DNA of 64,000 nt from Sanguibacter keddieii DSM 10542. Lineage in GTDB: Bacteria > Actinomycetota > Actinomycetes > Actinomycetales > Cellulomonadaceae. The number at the start of each line of letters is the position of its first letter. Within the stretch, counting starts at the first letter, position 1. The notes beneath the pieces were generated by a model. That model was not told the origin of the DNA, did not search any database, and was given only the letters and a program-made list of their open reading frames with translations. Shown piece after piece: positions 8,601 to 14,852 of the stretch. The DNA lies in the NCBI RefSeq assembly GCF_000024925.1, contig NC_013521.1, forward strand, positions 1,054,001-1,118,000, written 5' to 3'. The position numbers and the translations under genes were made by a program.

Positions 8601-11341
8601 GCGAGGGCCCGGCACCGGACGCCTCGGGCTACACCAACGTGGCGGTCGCCACCGCCACGACCGCGCTCGGCGACGACGTCGACGCGACGGACTCCTCCCG
8701 CGTGGAGCTGTCCGCCCTGAGCATCGACAAGACCGGCTCGATCGCCGCGGTCGCACCGGTCCCGGGTGACCTCGCGACCTTCGTCTTCGAGGTGCGCAAC
8801 ACGGGCAGCGCGACGCTCACCGACGTGACCGTCGACGACCCGCTCGACGGGCTCTCGGCCCTGACCTTCGGGGCGTGGCCGGGCGACGAGGGGACGCTGC
8901 TCCCCGGCGACGTGGTGCAGGCCACCGCGACCTACCCGCTGACGCGCGAGGACATCGACGCGGGTGGGGTGACGAACTCCGCCACGGCCTCCGGCACCGA
9001 CCCGGCCGGGCAGGCGCCCACCGGCGAGGACACGGTCACGGTCACCCCGGGCAGCTCGCCGTCGATCCTGCTCGTCAAGACCGGGACGCTCGCGACCGAG
9101 CCCGACGTGGCCACGGTCGCCGGTGACGTCGTCACCTACCTGTTCACCGTGACCAACGACGGCAACGTCACCCTGCGCGACGTCGCGATCAGCGACCCGC
9201 TCCCGGGTCTCGACGACCTCGTCTACGACTGGTCGGCAGCCCTCGGCGAGGGCGTGCTCCAGCCGGGCGAGACCGTGACGGCCACGGCCGGGTACGCCCT
9301 CACCCAGGCGGACGTGGACGCCGGACGTGTCGACAACCGGGCGATCGCCTCGGGCGAGGCGCCCGACGGCACCTCCGTCGACGACGCCGACACCTGGCTC
9401 GTCCAGGTCGACCCGCAGCCGCTCGTCGACCTCGTGAAGTCCGGCGAGCTCGGACCGGACACCACGGGCCGTGCCGGTGACCTCGTGGTCTACACCTTCA
9501 CCGTGACGAACCCGGGCAGCGTGACGCTCACCGACGTCGAGGTCACCGACCTCCTCGACGGGCTGTCGTCGATCAGCTACGCCTGGCCGGGCACCGCGGG
9601 CACCCTCGCGCCCGGGGACGAGCTCGTCGCCACGGCGACGTACCCGCTCACCCAGGAGGACGTGGACCGCGGCAGCGTGGACAACACCGCGTCGGTGGTC
9701 GGCACCCCGCCGACCGGCGACGACGTCGAGGCAGACGACACGGAGACCGTGGTGGTCCCGCCGCAGCCGACGATCGCCCTCGTCAAGAAGGGCGCCCTGG
9801 CCGCGGGGTCGCAGGGGCTGCTCGGTGACACCGTCGAGTACACCCTGACGGCGACGAACACCGGCAACGTCACCCTGCGTGACCTGTCGATCGAGGACGT
9901 CGACCTGCCGGGCCTCGCGCCGCTGACGCTGGGCACGTGGCCCGGCGACGAGGGCGTGCTGGCACCCGGAGAGTCGGTGAGCGCCACGACGAGCTACGTC
10001 CTCGTGCAGGCCGACGTCGAGCGCGGCTACGTCGACAACCTCGCGACCACAGCAGGCATCTCTCCCTTCGGGTCGCCGGTCGACGGCGAGGACCTCGAGC
10101 GTGTCGTCACCCTGCAGACCCCGTCGATCGTCCTGGAGAAGTCGGCCGCGCTGGCCGACGGCCAGACCGGGGTCGTGGGAGACGCGGTCGACTTCACCTT
10201 CTCCGCCCGCAACGACGGCAACGTCACGCTCACCGGCGTGGTGATCGCCGACGAGCTGCCCGGGCTCTCGGAGATCAGCCTCGTCTGGCCGGGCGCCGTC
10301 GGCGTGCTGCTGCCCGGTGAGGAGGTCACCGGCACGGCCGGGTACGTCGTGACCCAGCAGGACGTCGACGCGGGCGCCGTCGTCAACACGGCAGAGGCCA
10401 CCGGCACGTCGCCGGCCGGCGTCGAGGTGACGGACCCCGCGGAGGCGTCGGTCCTGCTGCCGCAGGCGCCGGCGGTCGACCTCGTCAAGACCGCGGCGCT
10501 GGCCGACGGGGCGACCGGGGTCGCCGGCGAGACGGTGACGTACTCCTTCACCGTCACCAACACCGGTGACGTGACCCTGCGGGGCGTCCGGGTCACCGAC
10601 CGTCTGCCCGGGCTCTCGGAGGTCGTCTTCGGTGCCTGGCCCGGTGCTGACGGCGAGCTCGCCCCGGGGGCGTCGGTCGACGCCTCGGCGACCTACGTGC
10701 TCACCCAGGAGGACGTCGACCGCGGCTCGGTGACGAACGTCGCCGTCGCGACCGGTACGCCCCAGGTGGGCCCGCCGGTCAGCGACGACGACACCGCGAC
10801 CGTGCCCACCGACCCGCGGGCCGGCATCTCGCTGGTCAAGACGGCGGCGCTGGCGCCGGGAGCGGCAGGGGCCGTCGGTGACACGGTGACGTTCACCTTC
10901 GAGGTGACGAGCCGGGGGACGGCCACGCTCACGTCGGTCGCGGTGACCGACGCCCTCCCGGGCCTGTCGGAGCTCACCTACGGCTCCTGGCCGGCCGCAG
11001 AGGGCACGCTGGCCCCGGGCGAGTCCGTCACGGCGACGGCGACGCTGGTCCTCACCCAGGAGCACGTCGACGCCGGGTCCGTGCGGAACCTGGCCACCGT
11101 GTCGGGAGTCTCCCCGTCGGGCGGGGTCGTGTCCGCGACGGACGAGGTCACCCTCGCCGTCCCGGGCACCCCGGTCCCGCCCGCCGACGGCGCGGACCCG
11201 TCAGTGGCCGACCCGGCGCCGTCCGGACCCGGCACGCTGCCGTGGACCGGGGCTGCGGTGACAGGGCTCGCGGTGCTGGCAGCGGCGCTCCTGGTCGCAG
11301 GTCTGCTGCTCGTCCGCCGCAGGCAGGCGACCCGCCCCTGA
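2603..11341 (+). CDS. Giant DUF11/DUF7507-repeat surface protein with LPWTG sorting signal
   Basis: A 2912-residue secreted protein. The ATG at 2603 was chosen because it places a positively charged stretch (ARHRRPGKASRHLW) before a hydrophobic signal segment of about residues 30-60 ending near SSEAAA. The same frame stays open upstream to 2447, but that part does not look like an export signal. The body is a long series of immunoglobulin-like DUF11 domains with recurrent ANT-like and VTDxLPxGL motifs, poor in Cys and rich in Thr, Val, Asp and Gly. From about residue 2039 seven closely related units of about 116-120 residues follow. The C-terminus is a Pro-rich spacer, LPWTG (2879-2883), a hydrophobic helix and RRRQATRP, a complete sortase signal. 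The protein is expected to be covalently linked to peptidoglycan and to act as an adhesin or stalk. No sortase lies in the window. Confidence 0.9.
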   Translation: MSAPLHPSSSTARHRRPGKASRHLWRAGLQRTAAVVAVFALAATTVLGGIALAPSSEAAALTPAVTLAPSADGAKGMLAGESETVTLTVANPSADPWYNLSVTLTVPTGVAFVSASGLGTPRVYPAGSRLPDRTLVPAGQDLWVWQDVSDLPSTASRSFEVVVDPAQPAAGTGETDDTTVFPVGSTVDLVARAWTSTDARYVPVFPGGTSRGAAPAVAATLAGDAAPSSTLVQAIRVTKDEPSPESELLRGVHDRTTEYTITVKNTSEGPTTGAVVTDFLPAGLEFLGCGAMDNTTGAREEYAGSGDLAATPVVADCLPASTVTTLEKTAGTAAEFPADLPDGVYTRVTWGPLDLAADQALPIVYAAGIPQRMNTMTWTDGPGPDGLGATGQAANLDNNTGASTRHSAGDPAATDGDVYRNVVTVDGTYAGVVRTGTDRATTDQDDEVVFSMDLRVLKSVDTRPVDASPTPFGGGSSSEFFTGAVAKYTLDLRTSEYADASDITLVDIIPNGLCPVLPAGTTVRSGPVEIPRTDGSSESFTAAEAEDLPADCVPGSTSGSGSWSAPAVTGAVVDWVAYDAVLGRFVLSLSAPDMTGAVDSHAVVYPVLMRGSYTGNEGTTSSLDDFVNTVVMTATTTGLAGDEAGVTATVADDSSARIVAGPSSISKKVLPRAVDVSAGCPADPSLYVEGDDPAASGGLSFVLGDTVCYELTVSFAPDADTRNPVVTDMLPEGVDYVGTTTTLFDGATEIPGVTWNETVNGSTLSWKPSTRVAGNGDRLVPLGSRLVIHVAGTVTGVSEDAAQLDKPENLMKYQQENVRGELFFERDQAAILVEAGLQLVKGVRDVDGDATRPATSEALPDGALVGSDRDGIEVAEGDAITYRVDLTGAREDILGISVEDRLPDGIAAADVSAVSDAGVVETRPDGVFVVWTGLTLPAGTEAAPTAKTLTYVVTVPAETPVTTRLENTASILAYQFLTNAGTPGPVAVPGEDGVSTLGTSDTSDVSLPDVTVAKTVVTTGIEGENNNISGTPVPPATALPQAVHGEYVVYEYAVTVPARTTVLDGVLEDAGVLEAATGSGPYTVDATQSFWLLDGATQPAGFAFDDATGRLEFPAVYDNTTTADQVFTVQVTVWTTGRTTPTAARWAYGDVLQNTATFTSASSTHDATADVEYVVAEPTLTKTVDDGDLPVVAGQVLTYTLTATNTTGRPTSFDTVVTDCVPAALVDVVPGTPTRGTVAPLGTCADGETQIVWTIGDVPAGQTYTLTYTAEVSPAAAGGASYTNTAGLVGYTLPGVDPTDARQLELTSTADATVTVQDASIVKTVDAPSGSIGDTRSFAVTVTLPKNVNFYSPTITDAVPTGLRVVPGSIAVSAVDSGVTFSCTPASGSGTDGGDVVCEASDDILSAPDDRTVTLTYDATIVQDAARTAPARASVLTNVASFAWAATAGATDTTSVEDEATVTVTEPGLTIKKYVEGQDAQDAATAVTAAPSSTVSYSVVVTNPATVGGATAYDVVVTDSIPAGLVDVTLPGTMPAGVLGTVSGGLVTWTIESLAPGATLTLDLTATLEPSAALRSGTTITNTAELAEYWSTPGSGGVEDAAHRQYVGGSDPAVVLPEFPFVTVQKAAGGSPTARVGTPFPWTLTLTNSGNGLAQTVTATDTLPAGWGTPVVTGVTRNGAAMADADWDFDPDAVRWTFADVAPADVIVVGYTSTPTADAYEAPAAGVGPSATGPLNAHTNTVSLTATDSTGEAQNGEGDYVGDDDSADAFLAATEVSILKERVGTGDVRTGEDVAFTLTASTVGLQAAADVVVEDTLPAGLTFAGVDTPFTADPALWSCTVTDETLRCAALDDLAAGDSLSVTVTARAVAPPVGTLSQQVTNTATVTTSTPETGTGSTTDDETITVRAVPSIAIDKRADVAPAGDPVRAVVAGGDDDTQYVLDGQDPERVAHFAITVSNTGPVTLVDVEVEDLAAAQCAGVTIPDLAPAGEDGDSYTFTCEGPAPDASGYTNVAVATATTALGDDVDATDSSRVELSALSIDKTGSIAAVAPVPGDLATFVFEVRNTGSATLTDVTVDDPLDGLSALTFGAWPGDEGTLLPGDVVQATATYPLTREDIDAGGVTNSATASGTDPAGQAPTGEDTVTVTPGSSPSILLVKTGTLATEPDVATVAGDVVTYLFTVTNDGNVTLRDVAISDPLPGLDDLVYDWSAALGEGVLQPGETVTATAGYALTQADVDAGRVDNRAIASGEAPDGTSVDDADTWLVQVDPQPLVDLVKSGELGPDTTGRAGDLVVYTFTVTNPGSVTLTDVEVTDLLDGLSSISYAWPGTAGTLAPGDELVATATYPLTQEDVDRGSVDNTASVVGTPPTGDDVEADDTETVVVPPQPTIALVKKGALAAGSQGLLGDTVEYTLTATNTGNVTLRDLSIEDVDLPGLAPLTLGTWPGDEGVLAPGESVSATTSYVLVQADVERGYVDNLATTAGISPFGSPVDGEDLERVVTLQTPSIVLEKSAALADGQTGVVGDAVDFTFSARNDGNVTLTGVVIADELPGLSEISLVWPGAVGVLLPGEEVTGTAGYVVTQQDVDAGAVVNTAEATGTSPAGVEVTDPAEASVLLPQAPAVDLVKTAALADGATGVAGETVTYSFTVTNTGDVTLRGVRVTDRLPGLSEVVFGAWPGADGELAPGASVDASATYVLTQEDVDRGSVTNVAVATGTPQVGPPVSDDDTATVPTDPRAGISLVKTAALAPGAAGAVGDTVTFTFEVTSRGTATLTSVAVTDALPGLSELTYGSWPAAEGTLAPGESVTATATLVLTQEHVDAGSVRNLATVSGVSPSGGVVSATDEVTLAVPGTPVPPADGADPSVADPAPSGPGTLPWTGAAVTGLAVLAAALLVAGLLLVRRRQATRP
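8717..11163 (+). repeat. Seven tandem protein-repeat units (DUF7507-like) in the giant surface protein
   Basis: Seven units begin near 8717, 9058, 9419, 9767, 10118, 10466 and 10815. Each follows the pattern of a LVKTGxL-like start, a GDxVTYTFTVTNTGN-like strand, VTLTDVxVTDxLPGLS, a WPGxxGTLAPGE turn, TATATYxLTQxDVDAG and a final NTAxxxGTxPxG. The DNA copies have diverged while the protein pattern is kept, so this is an old duplication under selection rather than a recent expansion. Confidence 0.88.
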
Positions 11342-11374
11342 CCGGCTGACAGCGCCGCGACCACGGCGTCGCAC

Positions 11375-11424
11375 CGCCAGGTGGCTCCGGTACGACCGAC
11401 CGGTCGTGCCGGAGCCACCTGGCG
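11375..11424. terminator. Long hairpin terminator after the giant surface gene
   Basis: A near-perfect inverted repeat: CGCCAGGTGGCTCCGG followed by TACGAC pairs with the complementary arm ending CCGGAGCCACCTGGCG, with one G-T pair in about 22 pairs and a short CGACCG-like loop. It lies 34 bases after the stop at 11341. There is no strong T-run, as is usual in GC-rich actinobacteria. Confidence 0.75.
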
Positions 11425-11524
11425 TCTGAGGGGAGGCGTGGGGTAGCCCCACCACAGCACGTGGGCTGACCACCCGCCGGCTCGGAGGTCCGTCCCATAG
11501 GTGCGCTGACCTGGGACGACAAGA

Positions 11525-11555
11525 CTCGAGAGGTCCCGTCCCACCACCTCTCGAG
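11525..11555. repeat. Perfect 10-bp inverted repeat just upstream of the acyltransferase start
   Basis: CTCGAGAGGT (11525-11534) and ACCTCTCGAG (11546-11555) are exact reverse complements separated by 11 bases. The repeat ends 7 bases before the GTG at 11563, and a third partial copy (TCTCTCGA) falls inside the first codons. It could be an operator or an RNA hairpin hiding the ribosome-binding region. Confidence 0.45.
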
Positions 11556-11562
11556 GTCTCCC

Positions 11563-12789
11563 GTGCCATCTCTCGACACCCCGACGCACGCTCCTTCTCC
11601 GACCCGCCTGACGCCCCGTCCGCCAGGACGGCCCACGTCCCCGGTGCGGCGGGACGGCCCACGGGCCTGGGCCCGTGACCCGCTCCTCGACCTGCTCCGC
11701 GCGGTCGGGACGGTCGCCGTGGTCGTGGCGCACTGGACCATGCCGGAGGTGTCCTGGGACGGTGCCGACCTGACCGTGGTGAACGTCCTGGGGACCGGCC
11801 CGGGCTGGCTCGTGACCTGGGTGGTCCAGGTGATCCCGCTGATGTTCTTCGTCGCTGGCGCAGCGACCCTCGGGCAGCTGCGGCGCCGGCCCGAGACCTG
11901 GTCGCGCTTCATGGCAGTGCGGTTGCGCAGGCTGGTGCCGCCCGTCGCGGTGTTCGTCGGGACCTGGGTCGTGCTCCGGGCCCTGCTGCCGGTGCTCGGC
12001 GTCCCCGGGCCGGCCGTCGACGTCGCAGCCCGCATCGCCCCGCAGATGCTCTGGTACCTCGGCGTCTACGTGGTGCTCCTCGCCGCCTCTCCGGCACTGG
12101 GACGCTGGTACGACCGCACCGGTGTGGCGGGCGTAGCCGCGATCGGCGCGGCGGCCGTCGGGGTCGACGTGCTCCGCTTCGGCGCCGACGTCCCGCACGT
12201 CGGGGCGGTCAACCTCTTCCTCGTGTGGGCCTTCGCCTACACGCTCGGCTTCGCGTACACCGACGGACGGCTCGCGTGGTCGGCGCGACGCTGCGCCGCG
12301 GTCGCCGCAGCAGGGCTCGTCGGGCTCGCGCTCGCGGTCACGGTCGGCCCCTACCCGCGGAGCATGGTCGGCATGCCCGGAGACACCCTGACGAACATGG
12401 GCCCGCCGACGCTGTGCCTCGTGGCTCTCGCGCTGGTGCAGGTGTTCGGGGCTCTGGCGGTGCGCACCCGGCTCGAGGCCCTCGCGCGGACCACCACGGT
12501 GGCCCGAGCCGTCGGGTGGCTCTCGGCACGGTCGATGACCGTGTACCTCTGGCACCTCACGGCGATGTTCGTGGTCGTGGGCGTCGTCACCGTCGGGGCG
12601 GCCGTCGACCTGCCTGCAGGCTGGAGCACCTCGTGGTGGATCAGCCGCCCGGCGTGGTTCGTCGCCTGCGCCGTCGTCCTCCTCGTGCTCGTCCGCACCT
12701 TCGAGCGGTTCGAGCGCACCGGCACCGGCACAGGCGCGAGGACGACGTCGGGTGCGCGGGCTCAGCGCGCCGGGTCGGGGATGCCGTAG
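11563..12789 (+). CDS. Acyltransferase-3 family integral membrane protein
   Basis: 408 residues with about ten hydrophobic segments. The N-terminal motif LLDLLRAVGTVAVVVAHW matches the LRAxAxxxVxxxH signature of the acyltransferase 3 / OafA family, which transfers acyl groups to extracytoplasmic carbohydrate or envelope polymers. A cytoplasmic Arg-rich loop (LRRRPETWSRF, VRLRRLVPP) follows the third segment as in the family, and a late segment carries MTVYLWHLTAMF, the usual YLxH motif. The acceptor is unknown. A GTG start is used with no clear Shine-Dalgarno sequence because a palindrome occupies that site. The end converges with, and slightly overlaps, the RDD gene on the other strand. Confidence 0.82.
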   Translation: MPSLDTPTHAPSPTRLTPRPPGRPTSPVRRDGPRAWARDPLLDLLRAVGTVAVVVAHWTMPEVSWDGADLTVVNVLGTGPGWLVTWVVQVIPLMFFVAGAATLGQLRRRPETWSRFMAVRLRRLVPPVAVFVGTWVVLRALLPVLGVPGPAVDVAARIAPQMLWYLGVYVVLLAASPALGRWYDRTGVAGVAAIGAAAVGVDVLRFGADVPHVGAVNLFLVWAFAYTLGFAYTDGRLAWSARRCAAVAAAGLVGLALAVTVGPYPRSMVGMPGDTLTNMGPPTLCLVALALVQVFGALAVRTRLEALARTTTVARAVGWLSARSMTVYLWHLTAMFVVVGVVTVGAAVDLPAGWSTSWWISRPAWFVACAVVLLVLVRTFERFERTGTGTGARTTSGARAQRAGSGMP

Positions 12790-13580
12790 GGGAGCGTGCG
12801 GACGCTCTCGGCCTGCTCGGCGGCGACGGAGCGGGCGCGCTGGGCCGAGGCCCACTCGCGGGAGCGGCGCTCGGCGAGCACGGCCATGAGGAACATCTCC
12901 GGCGGCGTGCCTGCCGGTGGGCCGGGGGCGACGTGCCGCTCCACGCGGGCCGCCAGCTCCTGGCCCATGCGCTGGCGCGAGCCCGGGTTCATCTTCTGGC
13001 CCCGTGCCAGGAACTGCCGGACGGACAGGGCGAGCCCGTCGGGGAGACGGCGCATGTCGGCAGCGCCGGCCCAGCCGGCGAGGGCGCGCGGCATGCTCAC
13101 GACCGCGGCCGTCGAGCGACCGCCGCGGACGCGGACGGCGTAGGTGCCGGCGAGCATGTCGCCGATCCGCTTGCCCTTGGTGTTGGTGAGGGACGCGATG
13201 AGCGCGACCGTCCCGAAGGTGAGCCACAGCTCGCCGATCCCCACGAGCGCCCGCACGAAGGCGTGGCGCACCCGCACGGGGCCGCCGTCGTCGCGCACCA
13301 CCCGGATGCCCGTCGCGAGCTTGCCGAGGGACCGGCCGCGGGTGAGCGTCTCGACGGTCGTCGGCACGACGACCATGACGACGACGAGGACGGCGATGAG
13401 CAGCGCGGGCGCGATGTCCTGCCCGCCGACGGCGAAGCTCCCCGTCGCGGCGGCGAGCAGCAGCAGGAGCACGACGCCCTGCGCGGTGAGGTCGACGGCG
13501 CTGCCGAGCATGCGGGTCGCGAACGACGCGGGGCGGGCGTCGAGCACCACGCCCTCGCCGATGACGATGCCGTCGTCCAC
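12762..13580 (-). CDS. RDD-family membrane protein
   Basis: 272 residues, GTG start preceded by a strong AGGAGG. After a short N-terminal strand the RDD domain begins with ARPASFATRMLGSAVDL, has two to three hydrophobic segments (VVLLLLLAAA; LLIAVLVVVMVVVPTTV) and the motif GRSLGKLATGIRVVRDDG. The C-terminal 100 residues are basic and soluble. The function of RDD proteins is not established; some act as ion or sodium/proton carriers. It is divergent from the SpoIIM-like gene, with 74 bases between the starts; RDD and SpoIIM genes are commonly neighbours of DUF58/MoxR operons in actinobacteria. The last bases overlap the 3' end of the acyltransferase gene. Confidence 0.85.
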   Translation of the reverse strand: MDDGIVIGEGVVLDARPASFATRMLGSAVDLTAQGVVLLLLLAAATGSFAVGGQDIAPALLIAVLVVVMVVVPTTVETLTRGRSLGKLATGIRVVRDDGGPVRVRHAFVRALVGIGELWLTFGTVALIASLTNTKGKRIGDMLAGTYAVRVRGGRSTAAVVSMPRALAGWAGAADMRRLPDGLALSVRQFLARGQKMNPGSRQRMGQELAARVERHVAPGPPAGTPPEMFLMAVLAERRSREWASAQRARSVAAEQAESVRTLPYGIPDPAR

Positions 13581-13654
13581 GGGTCCTCCTGCTGGTCCGG
13601 GCCGGTGCGCACGTCGAGCGACGTCACGCGCTGTTCTATGGCAGGGTATCGTCC

Positions 13655-14644
13655 GTGGACCTCGACGCCTTCTCCGACGTGCACCGTGGCGAGTGGGACC
13701 GGCTCAAGACGCTGAGCACCCGGCGTCGCCTCGACGGTGCCGAGGCGGACGAGCTCGTCCGCCTCTACCAGACCGTGGCCACGCACCTGTCGACGGTCCG
13801 GTCCTCCGCCCCGGACCCCGTGCTGGTCTCCGAGCTGTCCCAGACCCTCAACCGCGCCCGCACCTCCATCGCCGGTGCGCACGAGCCCGCCTGGCGCGAC
13901 GTCGCACGCTTCGTGGTGCTCTCCCTCCCGGCAGCCTTCTACAGGCTGCGCTGGTGGATCTGGGGCGTCAGCGCGGCCTTCCTGCTGCTCGCCGTCGTCG
14001 CCGGGGTCTGGGTGGCGACGACCCCCGAGGGGCTCGCGGCCGTCGGCCCGCCGAGCTACCGCGAGGAGTACGTCCAGAACGCCTTCGCCGAGTACTACGA
14101 GCCGGGCGCGGGCTTCGCCGCCGTGGTCTGGACCAACAACGCCTGGATCGCCGCGCAGTGCGTGGCCTTCGGCATCACCGGGCTGTGGCCCGTCTACGTG
14201 CTCGTCCAGAACTTCGTCATGGTCGGTGCGATCGGCGGGATGATGGCGCACTACGGCGAGCTCGGCATGTTCCTGCAGCTCATCCTGCCGCACGGCCTGC
14301 TCGAGCTCACGTCGATCCTCGTGGCGGGCGCGGCGGGACTCAAGCTCTTCTGGACCCTCGTCGCGCCCGGCCACCGTCCGCGCGGTCGTGCCGTGGCGGA
14401 GGAGGGGCGTGCTCTCTTCACCGTCGCCGCCGGCCTCGTCGCGACTCTCGCCCTCTCCGGGCTCGTCGAGGGCTTCGTCACCGGATCGTCCATGGTCTGG
14501 TGGCTCAAGATCGTCATCGGGGCGCTCGCCCTCGGGGCCTTCTGGACCTACGTCCTCGTGCTCGGACGTCGTGCCGTCGCACTGGGGGAGACCGGGGACC
14601 TCGAGGAGGAGAACGTCGGGAGCGTCCAGCAGGTCGTCGGCTGA
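13655..14644 (+). CDS. SpoIIM-like (stage II sporulation protein M family) membrane protein
   Basis: 329 residues, GTG start. The N-terminal 90 residues are soluble and helical (HRGEWDRLKTLSTRRRLDG, ADELVRLYQTVATHLS). They are followed by a membrane domain with about five helices typical of the SpoIIM/DUF95 family, including VYVLVQNFVMVGAIGGMM and LILPHGLLELTSILVAGAAG, where the HGxxE motif is conserved. In spore formers SpoIIM helps peptidoglycan remodelling during engulfment; in non-sporulating actinobacteria the role is unknown. Neighbouring MoxR, DUF58 and RDD genes suggest one functional set. It converges on the 40-residue gene at 14730. Confidence 0.87.
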   Translation: MDLDAFSDVHRGEWDRLKTLSTRRRLDGAEADELVRLYQTVATHLSTVRSSAPDPVLVSELSQTLNRARTSIAGAHEPAWRDVARFVVLSLPAAFYRLRWWIWGVSAAFLLLAVVAGVWVATTPEGLAAVGPPSYREEYVQNAFAEYYEPGAGFAAVVWTNNAWIAAQCVAFGITGLWPVYVLVQNFVMVGAIGGMMAHYGELGMFLQLILPHGLLELTSILVAGAAGLKLFWTLVAPGHRPRGRAVAEEGRALFTVAAGLVATLALSGLVEGFVTGSSMVWWLKIVIGALALGAFWTYVLVLGRRAVALGETGDLEEENVGSVQQVVG

Positions 14645-14685
14645 GGCCCGACGGCTGCCCCGCGCCACCCCGCCAGACGCAGACG

Positions 14686-14718
14686 GCCCCGGTGCCCGCT
14701 CGCGCGCGGCACCGGAGC
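14686..14718. terminator. Bidirectional terminator between the SpoIIM-like gene and the MoxR operon
   Basis: CCGGTGCC (14689-14696) pairs with GGCACCGG (14708-14715), extended by GGC/GCC across a one-base mismatch, with an 11-base GC loop. It sits between convergent genes. Confidence 0.6.
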
Positions 14719-14729
14719 CGGTCGGTGGA

Positions 14730-14852
14730 TCAGCTGAAGATGTAGAGCAGCGCCGGCGCTGCCGTCGTCAGGACGAGCGCAGCCACGATGGCGAGAGCCA
14801 CCCGGCGGTTGCGTCGTTGGCGGGCGGTCGAGTCGTTCGGCGAGAGTCGCAT
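14730..14852 (-). CDS. Small 40-residue single-pass membrane protein coupled to the DUF58 gene
   Basis: A short frame starting ATG at 14852 and ending TGA at 14730. Its ATG overlaps the TAA of the DUF58 gene (TAATG), the classic arrangement for translational coupling. The predicted peptide begins MRLSPNDSTARQRRNRRV, a hydrophilic Arg-rich head, followed by a single hydrophobic helix of about 20 residues (ALAIVAALVLTTAAPALLYI) and FS at the end. Positive-inside topology predicts a cytoplasmic N-terminus. I do not recognise a family. Its position as the last gene of the MoxR/DUF58 operon suggests a small subunit or regulator of that membrane complex. A terminator-like hairpin follows it at 14686. 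Expression is unproven, but coupling and composition argue for a real gene. Confidence 0.6.
   Translation of the reverse strand: MRLSPNDSTARQRRNRRVALAIVAALVLTTAAPALLYIFS

Noticed and set aside
2984-11065. An uninterrupted 2693-residue frame antisense to the giant surface gene
   Set aside because: Long stop-free antisense frames are expected in GC-rich repeat genes with strong third-position bias. The translation is Arg/Gly/Asp-rich with no domain, signal or start context.
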